A stretch of 64,000 nucleotides of DNA from Mesaphorura yosii (Eukaryota > Arthropoda > Collembola > Poduromorpha > Tullbergiidae), in assembly GCA_009869945.1 (NCBI GenBank), contig WIXG01000323.1, forward strand, positions 24,791 through 88,790, read 5' to 3'. Under the pieces are notes generated by a model, which worked only from the letters and a program-made list of their open reading frames with translations, was not told where the DNA came from and did no database searches. This document shows, in pieces, positions 22,020 to 32,611 of this stretch. The first letter of the stretch is position 1. Each line of letters starts with the position of its first letter. Both the position numbers and the translations under genes were made by a program.

Positions 22020-22644
22020 AAGTAAATAGCAAAGCAAGATGCAATGCAATTCTAAATGTGTAATTCCTCACATTAATCAACTGTAGTAAATTGAACCTAG
22101 TAAATTGAACCTAGTAAATTGAACCTAGTAAATTGAACCTAGTAAATTGAACCTAGTAAATTGAACCTAGTAAATTATGGAATGGCAATGCAAATGCAGT
22201 AAATGAGTAAATGACGATTGCAATTCGCAATTTCGGGTACCTACGCGTTCTTCCATACTCCAGCAGCAATTCTAGCTCGATTCTCGAGCACTCGAAGGTA
22301 GCAGCTTCTTCGCTGCTAAAAAATGAAAATGTAAATACAAATCCGCATGAGATGCGGTTCACCCTGACTGGAAACGAGTTGAGCCGCTTTCTGCTTGAAA
22401 GTTTGACCTTGTTTTACACGAGTTTCACGAGGAAGGACAAGCACGGCAAGGAGTTATGGAACGGCACACTGTCTTGCTGGAAACTGGTTTCGCTGTTTTG
22501 CAGAACAATCGTCACTGTCTACAATTATTCATGTCATGTGAGTAGCGAGATGCATGAGTTTGAGCTTAGTCTAGTTGTATTGCTTAGTTAAGTATTTATA
22601 GTTGAACGAGAACAATCGCTGAAGAATTCCCTGAAATCATTGAA
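22020..22644. other. Intergenic with minisatellite and an unconvincing ORF
   Basis: Holds a 14-bp tandem repeat (own entry) and a 126-codon ORF at 22211-22591 (ATG start, no family or domain). I would not call it a gene without transcript support. Confidence 0.4.
22085..22177. repeat. 14-bp minisatellite, about 6.6 copies
   Basis: The unit AGTAAATTGAACCT is repeated head to tail with no visible mismatch and ends in a partial copy before ATGG. Perfect identity suggests recent expansion. Confidence 0.93.
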
Positions 22645-23804
22645 ATGGAGCCCAACTTAAGAACGCCCCGAGCCCGATTTCTGGCAGCTTTCTGTGTCAC
22701 GGTGGCTCTTCTGTCTCAATTTTGTGGGCTCGTGACTGGAGCCGATTCAAGTTTGGCGAAGGTACAGTTGAGTTCTGACTCTGTGGCCAGGGTTGGACGG
22801 ATTTGCAATTTTAAAGATTTTTGACCTGTTCTTTATCTACCACAGCTTAAAGAATTGGTAAAACCCTTAAAGTACGACGACTGGGTCAAAGAAGACTGGG
22901 TACTCCAAGGATTTCTTGACTGTACGTAAAAAGCAACGATCTTTTACTAAAACTTTCGCTTCCAATTCTTGACATTACGAATAATTTCGTACTACTTTTC
23001 AGCAAAACGAGGAAATGTCAACGCAGCGCGTCTTGGCGTTGAAGAGGTTCGCAATTTTTGATTTGCCACTTATCCTTTGCCGTGCTGTGTGTGTTCACGA
23101 ATTGATTACGTCAATTTTGATCTTTTCTCTCTGTTTAGATGGTAAAGTATCGGATCGACAGCCGAATTGACGGGATTGAGAATGAGATAATTGACTTGCA
23201 ACTATCACCTCCATACCACATCAGCGTGGCGAAAGACCTGAGTCCTGTGCTGATGTGGGGACCTGCTCGCTGGGACATTCGGAGGATCATCCTTTCGGGT
23301 GGACGGGACAAGCTGAACCGGTACATTGACAAAATGTACGAGGCGTTCTACTCCCGGCTGCGGAAGGTAAATGCGGAACACAAGAACGTGACGCAGGTGA
23401 TTCAAATTCTGGACCTCACCAACTACAATTTGAGGCAACACGCCTGCGTCTCCTGTAAGCCAGATTTCTAGTGATCTCTGACCTCTTCCCCAGTTGAATT
23501 ATTAGCATAATACAATTCCTCCTTTACATTTGACTTGGCAGGCTTCGCGCTGTACGTCGAATGGCTGACCAAGTACGAAAACTATCTTCCGGGTCGGCAG
23601 AGTTTCTGGGCCTTCATCAACACGCCACAGATCTTCAAGCCGCTCCTGAACATTCTGAAGAACGCCATGAGTCCTCCGACCAAGAAGGCGCTCCAGGTGT
23701 ACGAATCTGACAAAGGACAATTTACCCCAGTGCTGCTTAATTTGGTCGACGCAGACAAGTTGCCCAAGGCGTGGGGTGGGACGAAAGATGACTTCCTTAA
23801 TTAA
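22645..23804 (+). CDS. CRAL-TRIO (Sec14-like) lipid-binding protein with signal peptide
   Basis: Five in-phase exons (22645-22761, 22846-22921, 23003-23046, 23139-23454, 23542-23804) give 271 aa. The N-terminus is a signal peptide or anchor (RFLAAFCVTVALLSQFCGLV), then a short helical CRAL-TRIO N segment (WVLQGFLDSKRGNVNAA), then the lipid pocket: QVIQILDLTNYNLRQHA, YVEWLTKYENYLPGRQSF, FINTPQIFKPLLNIL and the closing LPKAWGGT (family consensus LPxEYGGT). These domains carry hydrophobic ligands such as tocopherol, retinal or phosphoinositides and are usually cytosolic, so the secretory signal is noteworthy. The exon 3 donor (GTTCGC) is poor but the phases agree. Ligand unknown. Confidence 0.82.
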
Positions 23805-23907
23805 TCACTAATCACTATCACTAATCGCTGTTTGCGTAGTATTTCTCTTCAGAGTTTCAGAGTCAGAAATAAAGAACACTGCTGTATCAGAAGCCAAATC
23901 ACGCGTA

Positions 23908-24597
23908 CAGTGACGGAAAAAAGTGTCCAAATGTTTTATAATTTGCAACTCAGGATAAACTGTTTATTCAGAGAACATCTTCGACCACTTAACAATAATG
24001 TGGGGCAGATTAGGAGTGTCATATCAGCAAAAAAAAACAAAAAAGCTTTGTTAATAGCAAAGTTAATTCTACCTCCGTAGTGAAAAGGGCGCAGTGGCCA
24101 CATTTGGACACTTTTGAACCTGCCTTAAAAATTCAAGAATTCGGTCGTTTTTACGGTGCCTGTCAAGTAATTCAGTATTTAGTCCATTTTCCCTTCGCTT
24201 TGATGACCGCCTCAATCCGTCTGGGCATACTTTCCACCAAATTTCGACATGTTTCCACAGTAATCTTTGACCACTCGGCTTGAACTCGTTCCCATAGCTC
24301 CGTCATACCTTTCGGTGCACTGTCATATGTGTTTAGTTTCCTCTTGAGGTGTGCCCAAAGATGTTCAATTGGATTTAGATCCGGCGACTGTGCCGGCCAC
24401 GGTAGGACTTCGAACTTTCGTTTTGCCAACCATTCTTGGACTGACTGGGCTGTGTGCTTTGGGTCATTGTCGTGTTGAAAGATGACTTGTGCTAGCTTGA
24501 GCTTATAAAACTTGATGGTTTTCATTAGTTCATCCGCCAAAATAGCCTTGTACAGCTCCTGATTCATGTTCCCCTCAATTTGTACTTGTCCGCACTT
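23908..24597 (-). mobile_element. Truncated Tc1/mariner element
   Basis: One end is intact: a TA at 23906-23907 followed by CAGTGACGG, the usual Tc1 terminus. The 15-mer AAAAGTGTCCAAATG at 23919-23933 recurs inverted at 24101-24115. Transposase coding (24590-24172, minus strand) covers only the C-terminal third: FQHDNDPKHTA supplies the second catalytic Asp and SPDLNPIEHLW the Glu, spaced 34 residues (DD34E). The first Asp, the helix-turn-helix and the other terminal repeat are missing, so the copy cannot move itself. The break lies at about 24597, next to the chemoreceptor stop codon. Confidence 0.88.
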
Positions 24598-24610
24598 CGC
24601 CGGCTCAGGC

Positions 24611-25869
24611 TCAGAATCCGAACGTCAGAAGCAGCTGCATTGTGATGTCGAACACTGCCATCCGCATGATGACGATGAACGAATCACGGTGAACGTTGAA
24701 GAGGTACGGAATTCGGATCCTAAGCGGATTCAGAGTCTTCAGTAGCAGTTTCTGACCCTTTGACAGTCGTGGAGCGTGCGGGTTATTCAAGAACGAGTCG
24801 ATGACTTCCTTACTCGTGTCGCACATGCTCTGTGTTATCCTCAGAATCACTTTTGTGCCGCCAAGAATGTTCACGGCGATGAGGGAGTAGGCGAGAGGGA
24901 GCAGAATCGTGAGTGTCAGACTCCAGTTGGCTTTGATCAGGCAGATAATCGAAAAGTTGACGAAACAGAGACCAGACACGATTATGACTGGCAGACTGGA
25001 GTCCATCATTGACATGCCTTCGTTCTGGAGAAGCTGCACGCAGCGATAATGCAGGACGGCGAATTTTATCTTGCCAGACAGGCGGCGGTGGAGGCGAAGA
25101 CGTGAAAGAGCGTTGAATCTGCAAACAACAATTGAAATTTAGCAAAATTTTCGAATTTCTAGAAAGCATGCTGCTGCACGCACGTTAGTTTTTCCATCCA
25201 AAGCCTGCTGGCATTCGTATGAATGAAAATTTGTCCACCAATCAAATGCACTTCGCTGAACGTGACTGCAACGAGCATGGCGAACCCGAATCCAAGCATC
25301 ATGTTGCCCTCCAGTGACCCGTCGCCGTCGCCGCCCGTGCCCTGGAACGCAATGTGGCGAAAGACAACCGGGTTTGAGTGCAGGACGATCGTCGCCAGCG
25401 GCATGGAGCCCACGACCGCGAGAAACCCGCAAACACCCGCAAACATGGCGTATGACTCCAGGCCATCACGAGCGTTTGCGTTTACGTTTGCTGGGGTTTT
25501 GCTTTTGTAAATCTGAGCCATTTCCCGATTGTACTGGAAAATGCGATTGAAATACCCTTGCGCGCCTGCATACCGAATCGTATTCAATTGCAGAGTGATC
25601 GATATGCTAACCATCGAGAAGAGAAACACACAGAGCCCGACTTCGTTGAAACTAACTGGCGAAGTGGCGATGTTGTAAGCGAGGAGGCAGCAGAGTCCAA
25701 TTTGGGCGAAGATATTGCAGGCTCGAAACAGGAAGAAGAAGAATCGAATCACAACAGGGGCCGGTTTGAGTTTCTGGGCCTGGAAATCGTAGTAGTGCGG
25801 ACTGAGCATCAGGCACGTGAAGAGTTGAAGCACGCCGATGTACAGTGCGAATGTGAGACGAGAAATCAT
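24611..25869 (-). CDS. Divergent 7-TM gustatory-receptor-like protein 1
   Basis: Two exons (25869-25184, 25118-24611) join in phase 2 and give 397 aa. There are about seven hydrophobic segments, among them VVIRFFFFLFRACNIFAQIG, MFAGVCGFLAVVGSMPLA, MMLGFGFAMLVAVTFSEVHL and SLPVIIVSGLCFVNFSIICL. No signal peptide is seen. The C-terminus has KTLNPLRIRIPYLFNV and then a last helix, a pattern shared with the receptors at 44803-46074 and 50677-51981. Size, topology and the short basic loops fit the arthropod Gr/Or superfamily (ligand-gated ion channels, inverted topology), but the canonical TYhhhhhQF motif is not visible. The Tc1 fragment abuts the stop. Ligand unknown. Confidence 0.7.
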
Positions 25870-26419
25870 AATCTTCGTTCACGTTCGCGTCAAATTTGAG
25901 AAAAATTGGAATTCAATTCAGGCTTTTGACTGAAACACAACGGTTTGAAGAGGCCAAAAAGTCGAATGTCGAATGAAGGGCAGGCCAGGAATTCAAATCG
26001 AATTAGTGTCAGCCTAATGTGATGGAAAAACCCGTGCAAATACTTTTACTGGGCGAATGTCCAGGTAGCTGATGGAAAGATGTGAAGCGATAGCAAATAT
26101 TGACAATTCCGAGCATTTCTAACTTTCTGAGACCACAACCCAAATTTTGCATGGCATAAATAAATGGAATCCTGTAATTAGAACAAGAATTGTCCATTTG
26201 GTCAATTGAGGGACTGCGTCGAAATTTGTGTTTGAATGAAATATTTACCAAGAGAATCAATAGTTTTTGGATTTACGTACTCGCGGCTTGGACGGATTTA
26301 TACTTTGGCCTAGGTCGCTTAGGTAATTATTAACCTTTGTAATAAATCGATACGTTTCTGTAAAGCCATAATTTCTGCCACACAGATTGGAGTTAGGTCA
26401 TTTATTCAGATGTATAATT
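25870..26419. other. Intergenic
   Basis: Upstream of receptor 1 and downstream of the RWDD2-like gene. An 83-codon ORF at 26009-26260 shows no coding character. Confidence 0.45.
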
Positions 26420-27361
26420 TTAAAAATTTAGATACTCTTTTATGACAAAACTTAGCTGTTTCTCGTCTAAATACTTTATAAAATCTGACTTTGTTAAGCT
26501 TAGCTCCTCAAAAGAATTAAAGCGCAGTTCTGTTGACCTGCACAAATCCTGCTTTGTGATGAGCGAAATTCTTTGCCAGCTTAGTTGACGCACACGGCTC
26601 CAGTATTCATCACAGCCACTCGCGTCACCCTCGACGCATACGAAGCCCGGTTTGCCAGGCAGTGAGAATCCATTCAGGGCGAACTCCGACGCGGTATCGA
26701 CAAGAAATTTTCGTTTCTTTTTGTTGTAAATGTGATGTGAATAAATCCAAACTCGAGCCAATGCCAAGGTCGAAGGAGCTGGATGTTTCGGAGTAGAGCT
26801 CGAATCGTCAGGCTGAGCAGATGGCTGGTCTTCGAGATAAGTCTGGCAGTAATTAATTGCGGAAAGAATATCACAGTAACCGGCTTCTCCACCTCCCGCT
26901 GAATCCTGAATCATGCTTCTTAGCTCCGCATTCAGCCTGGACAGATACTCTCCTGCAAAGTACAGATACAAATAGGAAACACTCATCAGAAAGTCCGTTA
27001 AGCCGTTAAACGCTCCGGAGTAGAGCAGTTTACCATCTTTTAGTCGACTGGAGCAAGTCGCTGAGATCTTCTCTGTGTGTGGATACCCCGCAGGAATTCT
27101 GATGTGCACCTCCATTTCATCTTGTGGCCTGACTGAAAATGAGATGGAAGAGTTCAACGCACGGCTCAGCTCCGCGAATGCATCGTTGCCCAAATCGTTA
27201 ACACTTCCAGCGACCAAATACTGACCAATTAGATCATTTAATTCTGGGTCGTCGAACCGGACTTGAGACTTGTAAGTGTACATGGACAACAGGAGTTGAA
27301 GCTCGTTCAGCAGAACGTTATCGGCAAGCCCGTCGAGGGTGGAACCCGATTTATCAGTCAT
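26420..27361 (-). CDS. RWDD2B: RWD domain-containing protein 2-like
   Basis: Single exon of 313 aa; the ATG at 27361 is used because the frame's earlier start is GTG. It has an N-terminal RWD domain (about residues 15-150; ELQLLLSMYT, EVHIRIPAGYP) and a C-terminal DUF1115 domain. Markers of the latter are RVWIYSHHIYNKKKRK, NGFSLPGKPGFVCVEG and YWSRVRQLSWQRISL. The pair defines the RWDD2A/RWDD2B family, whose biochemical role is unclear; RWD folds usually mediate protein contacts. Length is close to the human proteins. Head to head with the UGT gene, 528 bp between ATGs. Confidence 0.88.
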   Translation of the reverse strand: MTDKSGSTLDGLADNVLLNELQLLLSMYTYKSQVRFDDPELNDLIGQYLVAGSVNDLGNDAFAELSRALNSSISFSVRPQDEMEVHIRIPAGYPHTEKISATCSSRLKDGKLLYSGAFNGLTDFLMSVSYLYLYFAGEYLSRLNAELRSMIQDSAGGGEAGYCDILSAINYCQTYLEDQPSAQPDDSSSTPKHPAPSTLALARVWIYSHHIYNKKKRKFLVDTASEFALNGFSLPGKPGFVCVEGDASGCDEYWSRVRQLSWQRISLITKQDLCRSTELRFNSFEELSLTKSDFIKYLDEKQLSFVIKEYLNF

Positions 27362-27889
27362 GTTCACGACTGATCAATGCGATATAAAAATCACCAAAAT
27401 TCAAATTCCTCATTTCTGCTTGCATATCACGTGAGCACGTCTTCTGTTGTCTTTGTCTATTATCCAGACTTCCAGCGAGTGGAAAGTGGAGGCTGGGTCA
27501 TGAGATCTCCAGAATCAGCTCAGTAAATGGGACAGTTCCTATTTACTAATGCGCAATACTCGCCAGCAGGAATAATTAATATTTGTTATGTCTTCATTTT
27601 CACGTACATGAAATCATGAAACACGAGCACAGATTAAAATTTAACAATAACCGATAACAGTCGGTCGTGCACACAGCACATGCGATAAAAGTTCCATCAT
27701 CGTGCTAAAAATGCTGATACTGAGTACTAGAGAGCAAAGACCACTTCTTGCACTATCATTACATGGTATTCTCGTAAACCAAGCACTGCACGTCCTCCAA
27801 CTTAAATTTTTGTGCTGGGTCGGTCAGACGGTCAGTCGGCTAGTTCTCAGCAGCGACGACAGCTGAACGAAGTGTAACTGTTTTTAGCC
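27362..27889. promoter_or_regulatory. Divergent promoter region, RWDD2-like / UGT
   Basis: 528 bp between opposing ATGs with no coding signal; it should contain both promoters. No core element was identified with certainty. Confidence 0.35.
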
Positions 27890-29713
27890 ATGAACTTTAA
27901 ATGGAACTCCTCCGCTTGGGTGGTGTGCTTATACTTAATTTGGGGTCTAAAGCCCGTGTCCGTCCAACCCGCCAATATTTTATTCTACTCGGCCCTGGCG
28001 AGCTACAGCCACAAAATCGCCATGTGGCCGCTGGCTGAATCCCTGGCAGCCAGAGGACACCAAATCACGTTCTTATCAGCATTTGACAAGAAGCCAACGC
28101 CGTCGTCAAAAGAAAACGCTAATATCACGGACTACAACCCGAAGATGTTCACAGAGTGGTTCTTATCAGCGGACGAAGAGTTCGCAAAGAGCATTTTCAA
28201 CGGGCGGTCTTCCCTTCTCACCAAAATCATGGACTGGGTCATCATGTTCGATTTGGGCGTCGAAATCTGCGAGAAGCAGCTGCGGGATCCTGAATTTATC
28301 GCGTGGGTCCACCGCTCGAAGTTTGACCTGATCATCATTGACGTCCTCTTCAACGACTGCGCCTACGGGCTCGCGGCTCACTTCAAAGCCGCTACGATCG
28401 CGTACTCCACCTCCACGCTGTATCCATGGACCACAGAGCAGTTTGGTTTGCAGACCGACGCTTCGTGGATCCCGGACACGGTGTTTCCCGGCACCGGCGA
28501 TGCCTACGGCGGCGGGGTTTCTTTCCTGCAGCGAGTTTGGGGCACTTTGCATCCGATGCTATGGCAATTTGGGCGGTCTTGGTTTTATTACGGAAAGCTT
28601 GACGCAATATTCGCGGATACACTCGGAAACATTGGAAATATTCCACCGATTGCCGAAATTGAACAGAAGACGAGCCTGATGCTGATAAACACACATTTCT
28701 CGGAGGACTACGCGAGGTCACTGCCCCCGTTTGTGGTGCCGGCTGGAGGGACGCAGTGTGATAACGGGAAGAAAGGGACGGACCTTCCAAAAGTAATTTC
28801 TTGCGCTTAAAGTCTAAAATTGTAAAAAAAAAACTAAAAATATGGTGTCTTTCTGCTGTTTCTTCCAGGAAATTGCTGATTTCTTGGACACTGACGACCG
28901 TGGCGTGGTTTACATTTCATTCGGCTCGTACGCCGACATTTACTATCACCCAAGACTCTTGGAGACTTTTACTCAAGTCTTTCGAGAGATGAAGTACCTG
29001 AAATTCATTCTCAAGACAAAAGGTGCTGGCGCTGGCGAGCCTGAAATTGAACTGCCAGAGAATGTGCTCGCCCTGAAATGGAGCCCGCAGAAGCAGCTGC
29101 TGAGTAAGTCACTGTGAATTTGCTAACTGTAATGTGTAATTTATGCTCGGTGTTCGGATTTTCAGCACATCCGAAAATGCGAGCTTTCATCTCGCACTGC
29201 GGTCTGTTGAGCACTCACGAAGCGATCTGTGCTGGAGTGCCGATGATTGCCATGCCTGTGTTTGCCGAACAAGATTACAATGCAGTTCGGGTAAAGAAGA
29301 ACGGGTACGGCCTGCAGCTGGAGTCGGCAACCGTCACCAAACAAGAATTGGTCGAAGTCATCGACAGAGTCACGTCGGATCCGAGCTTCACCTCCAACAT
29401 CAAGGCCGCGTCCCAGCTTTTCAACGACCGGCCCGAAACAGGGGTTCAGACGGCGACGTGGTGGACGGAGTACGTGCTCCGCCACCACCACCGACATGGC
29501 GATGAATTGTCGGTACTGAAGCCCCTGTCAAGGAATCAGACTTGGTACGAGAGAAGACTACTCGATGTGTGGGCATTCGTCTTTGCAACAGTCGCAATTG
29601 TGTTGCTAGCAGTGCTGTTCGTGTTGAAATTAATTTTGGACATTCTGATAAGGGTTGCTTTTCATTCGGCCAGGACGGCGGCGGCATCTCGGAAAAAGAC
29701 CAAAACATCGTAA
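27890..29713 (+). CDS. UDP-glycosyltransferase (UGT)
   Basis: Conjugates a sugar from a UDP donor to lipophilic substrates at the ER lumen (detoxification). Three in-phase exons (27890-28792, 28869-29103, 29166-29713) give 561 aa. A signal peptide (WVVCLYLIWGLKPVSV) is followed by the acceptor-binding N domain with PLAESLAARGHQITFL, which carries the catalytic His. The C domain has VVYISFGSYAD, LALKWSPQKQLL and the UGT signature FISHCGLLSTHEAICAGVP with DYNAV after it. In the signature HCG replaces the commoner HGG. A C-terminal anchor (FVFATVAIVLLAVLFVLKLI) ends in a basic tail (RKKTKTS). A polyadenylation signal lies at about 29754. Specific substrates cannot be read from sequence. Confidence 0.93.
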
Positions 29714-31055
29714 ATTTGTGCGTGGTCCAGTTTTTTACTGACTGTGTTGATGTCAATAAATTAAAAATTTTAATTGATAATTTAATTTCACTGCATTATT
29801 TTATTTGAGTAACTAATACTGTCTATAGCAATATTATCTTACAAAAAGTGTCTATAACAATTTTAACCTGAATAATTTTACGCAAGCTTAAAACATTGAA
29901 TAAGAATTCGTCGAAGACCCAAGTAATTTAATAATTAGTAGTTCACTAGAAAGTCGTCGTATTTTATTTCAGGAATTGACCTTAACAAAAGAACGTCATA
30001 CACAATTAAAGATAGAGTTTTGAGATAAATTAACTTGAAAGAGTCTACGTAGACTTAAATTCGTTGCCATTTTTGAAGAATTCGTCGAAGCATTCCTTCA
30101 GCTCAGGGAGCCCTCAGAAGGGAGTTTGGAAAATGTTGGGCTCTGTGTCGGTTGGAACCAATGGGCGGGGCCCCTTCCCCTCCCCCGACAATACCAAATG
30201 GAGTTGCCTGCGAGGAGTTTGTTGTATTGGCGTCTTCTCTTGTCTTGTATGTATTCTGTGATCATGTGAGGATTGCTGGATCTGAGGCTGAATATTCAAG
30301 TGAGTTGTGGACATACCCGGATTAAGCTAGTGAGCTTTGATTCGACCTTAAAGATAGGCGAAACGCGTACACATTAAATACGTGAATATAATTCAGCGTG
30401 GTTAGTAATGCAGGCTGGGCGCTTGCTCCCAACCCAGCATCTTCCTCCGTCTCTGCCCGATTTTGACCTCGACGGCAAGGAGCTGAATTCCGAGACGGAT
30501 TCTGTTGGCTGCTCTCTCCCCGCCACCAACTGAACACAACTGAACAAGCCTTCACTATCTTGGTTGAATATTCACCCAATTAGGGCTGGCACAGAAGATC
30601 GTGGATTTGAAATTATTGAATGTCGTATGGTTCTCTGTTCAACACGAAGTGACCGATGTCGAAACCTTCCGCCTCAGGTTGCTCATCCGTCTCGAATAAT
30701 TGATGGTCATGATTGCTGGCTAATTCCGGATACTTTGAATGGCGCGTGGATCCCCACCCGAATTTTTTCGGCGACATTAACACTTGGGTTGAGGTTTAAC
30801 CTAATTCTGAATCCCCACGAATTCGAATTGTCGGGGGAAAAAAACTGATAAACACTTAGTAATTCAGTAGTGCTACACTTTAATTATGCCGGGTTTATTA
30901 AGTTGAATAAATAAACTGGTTCAAATGTTGGGTCACGAAATGTAAAACTGGGAAGCTCTGTATTCTTCCACTCTTCGGGACTATTCCCAAGTGATTCCTG
31001 ACACGGGGACGCGTGTTGATGTCGGGTTTCGTGTGGTCCAAATTCGGACAACCGT
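29714..31055. other. Gene-poor stretch
   Basis: AT-rich at first (29.75-30.06 kb), then more mixed sequence with a G/C-rich patch near 30165-30190. No conserved protein, RNA gene or transposon end recognised. Confidence 0.4.
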
Positions 31056-31304
31056 TCACTCGAAGTCATATTCTGCCCGGTTTAGCTCCATTTGTTGTTT
31101 CTCCTCCATTTCATCAGCATTATCCTCTTCTTTATCATCGAATAAGGCAGTTGCTGTTGGCTGTGCTGGAAAGAATCCTCGCTCGTAAACAAATACGACA
31201 AAGGTGAGGAATGGATGAGGGATGGACATCGTGACAGGAAAATTCATGTACTCATGAAGGTCATCCTCGTCACCCGGCTTCGATTGAATCATGAACTTCA
31301 CGAG
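31056..31304 (-). CDS. Possible orphan terminal exon with acidic tail
   Basis: Open frame of 82 codons after a fair acceptor (CCCATAG at 31305) to a TGA at 31056-31058. It reads LVKFMIQSKPGDEDDLHEYM, then an aromatic-rich hydrophobic patch (HPFLTFVVFVYERGFFP), then an acidic helix-like tail (DDKEEDNADEMEEKQQMEL). The composition is protein-like, and an alternative acceptor (TTCTTTCCAG) precedes the tail. No start codon, upstream exon or family could be found, so this may be a gene relic or chance. Confidence 0.25.
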   Translation of the reverse strand, partial: LVKFMIQSKPGDEDDLHEYMNFPVTMSIPHPFLTFVVFVYERGFFPAQPTATALFDDKEEDNADEMEEKQQMELNRAEYDFE

Positions 31305-32611
31305 CTATGGGCAGAGAGAGGTTTGAATTTTTCCAGATTGCGTGATGAAATGTAGGTGGATGATTTCTCCCGTTCTTCTTAATTAACCGCCTGACCACTC
31401 AACAATAAGAGTGATGAAACCTCTCTGAGAGTGGTGAAGTGGCTAATGAATTTTCTTGGAAAATCGCATGGAGTGGAACCTAACGATTCGCCGAACTTGC
31501 GCACCCATTGCCCCTTTTTCCCGCTTTACCACTCAGGCACGCCCGTTCTTCGATCTCGGAATAAATGAACCAGCATTTTCGTGTGCGGACTGGCTTGAGC
31601 GAACTTTGGATTCCATGCATCAGGTCGAAATGGTGTGCATGGCTTCTAGAGCGGGGATAAAATGAGCCGATCTCAATGGATTCCAAGGTCATACAGGCGT
31701 TTCCAATTAGGGCTGTGTTGCTGTCGGTAAGTGGAGTCGCGGTTGTTAAACAATGGAGGACTCATCTTGTTCTGGCTGGTCCTGGGAAGTCAGCCCCAAA
31801 ATTCATAGATTGGAGATGCTAAATCATTATGAATAAATTTGATTTGACAAACAAATTGATTTTATGATTTTTCTAGAATAATTGCGTAACTCCGCCAGCC
31901 AAATCTCCGCATAGCCGTCCATGATCAGTCCCATGAAGAAAGGCGTCATAATGAGTGAATTTGTTAAACAAATCCCAACACCCCAACAGGCGCGACCAGC
32001 ACGCATGAGTAGTTACAGGAGACAGGAATGCTACGAGTCACACCACATTCAATTCAGCAATATCAATTCTAATATAAATGCTTTAATATTTGCAATTATG
32101 CACTAACGGGTTAAAATTCCGTGCTCGCCGACGGCCGACATGCGCATGTGTAGGGAATTCTTGTCTACAAATCGCCCGACGATGAATGCACGGCCACTGA
32201 AAGTTCTACGCTCCAACGAGCTCGGCCTTGGCCGATTTGGTATTTGTGCATTTCCATTTCGCGAGTGAGTGTAGTGCAAAGTGTCTACTGATAAGGCAGG
32301 TGGTGGCCAGCTGAATGAGTAACAAGCAGACACTACCATACATATTTTACGGGCGACTGAGTGAGCATGCAGATTGCCCTCTTATGAACTGGCTAAGGTG
32401 AGAGGCTACGGCTACGACATAGAGATAATGAATTAGCAATTAATTGAGTTATTGAGTTATGCAACCCGTAACCAAAAAGCCTTGATTTCCATTTTCAGTT
32501 GACTGTTCGTGCTCTTGGGATCGGGCTAGAAACCCCACCGTCGTCCTCTTCGACTCTTCGCACTATTCACTGCCCCGTCCTGCCCTCAGATCAGCTGTGC
32601 CGTGGTTCAAA
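31305..32611. other. Gene-poor stretch upstream of the P450
   Basis: No supported gene. Short ORFs on both strands (for example 31456-31665 and 32103-32339) show no family resemblance. Confidence 0.4.

Noticed and set aside
22085-22177. CRISPR-like array
   Set aside because: Units are contiguous without spacers, in a eukaryotic context; it is a simple minisatellite.
22211-22591. 126-codon ORF after the minisatellite
   Set aside because: It has an ATG but no family, domain or splice partner; its size is within chance expectation for this length of DNA.
26009-26260. 83-codon minus-strand ORF downstream of the RWDD2-like gene
   Set aside because: No conserved motif or start context; likely chance in intergenic DNA.
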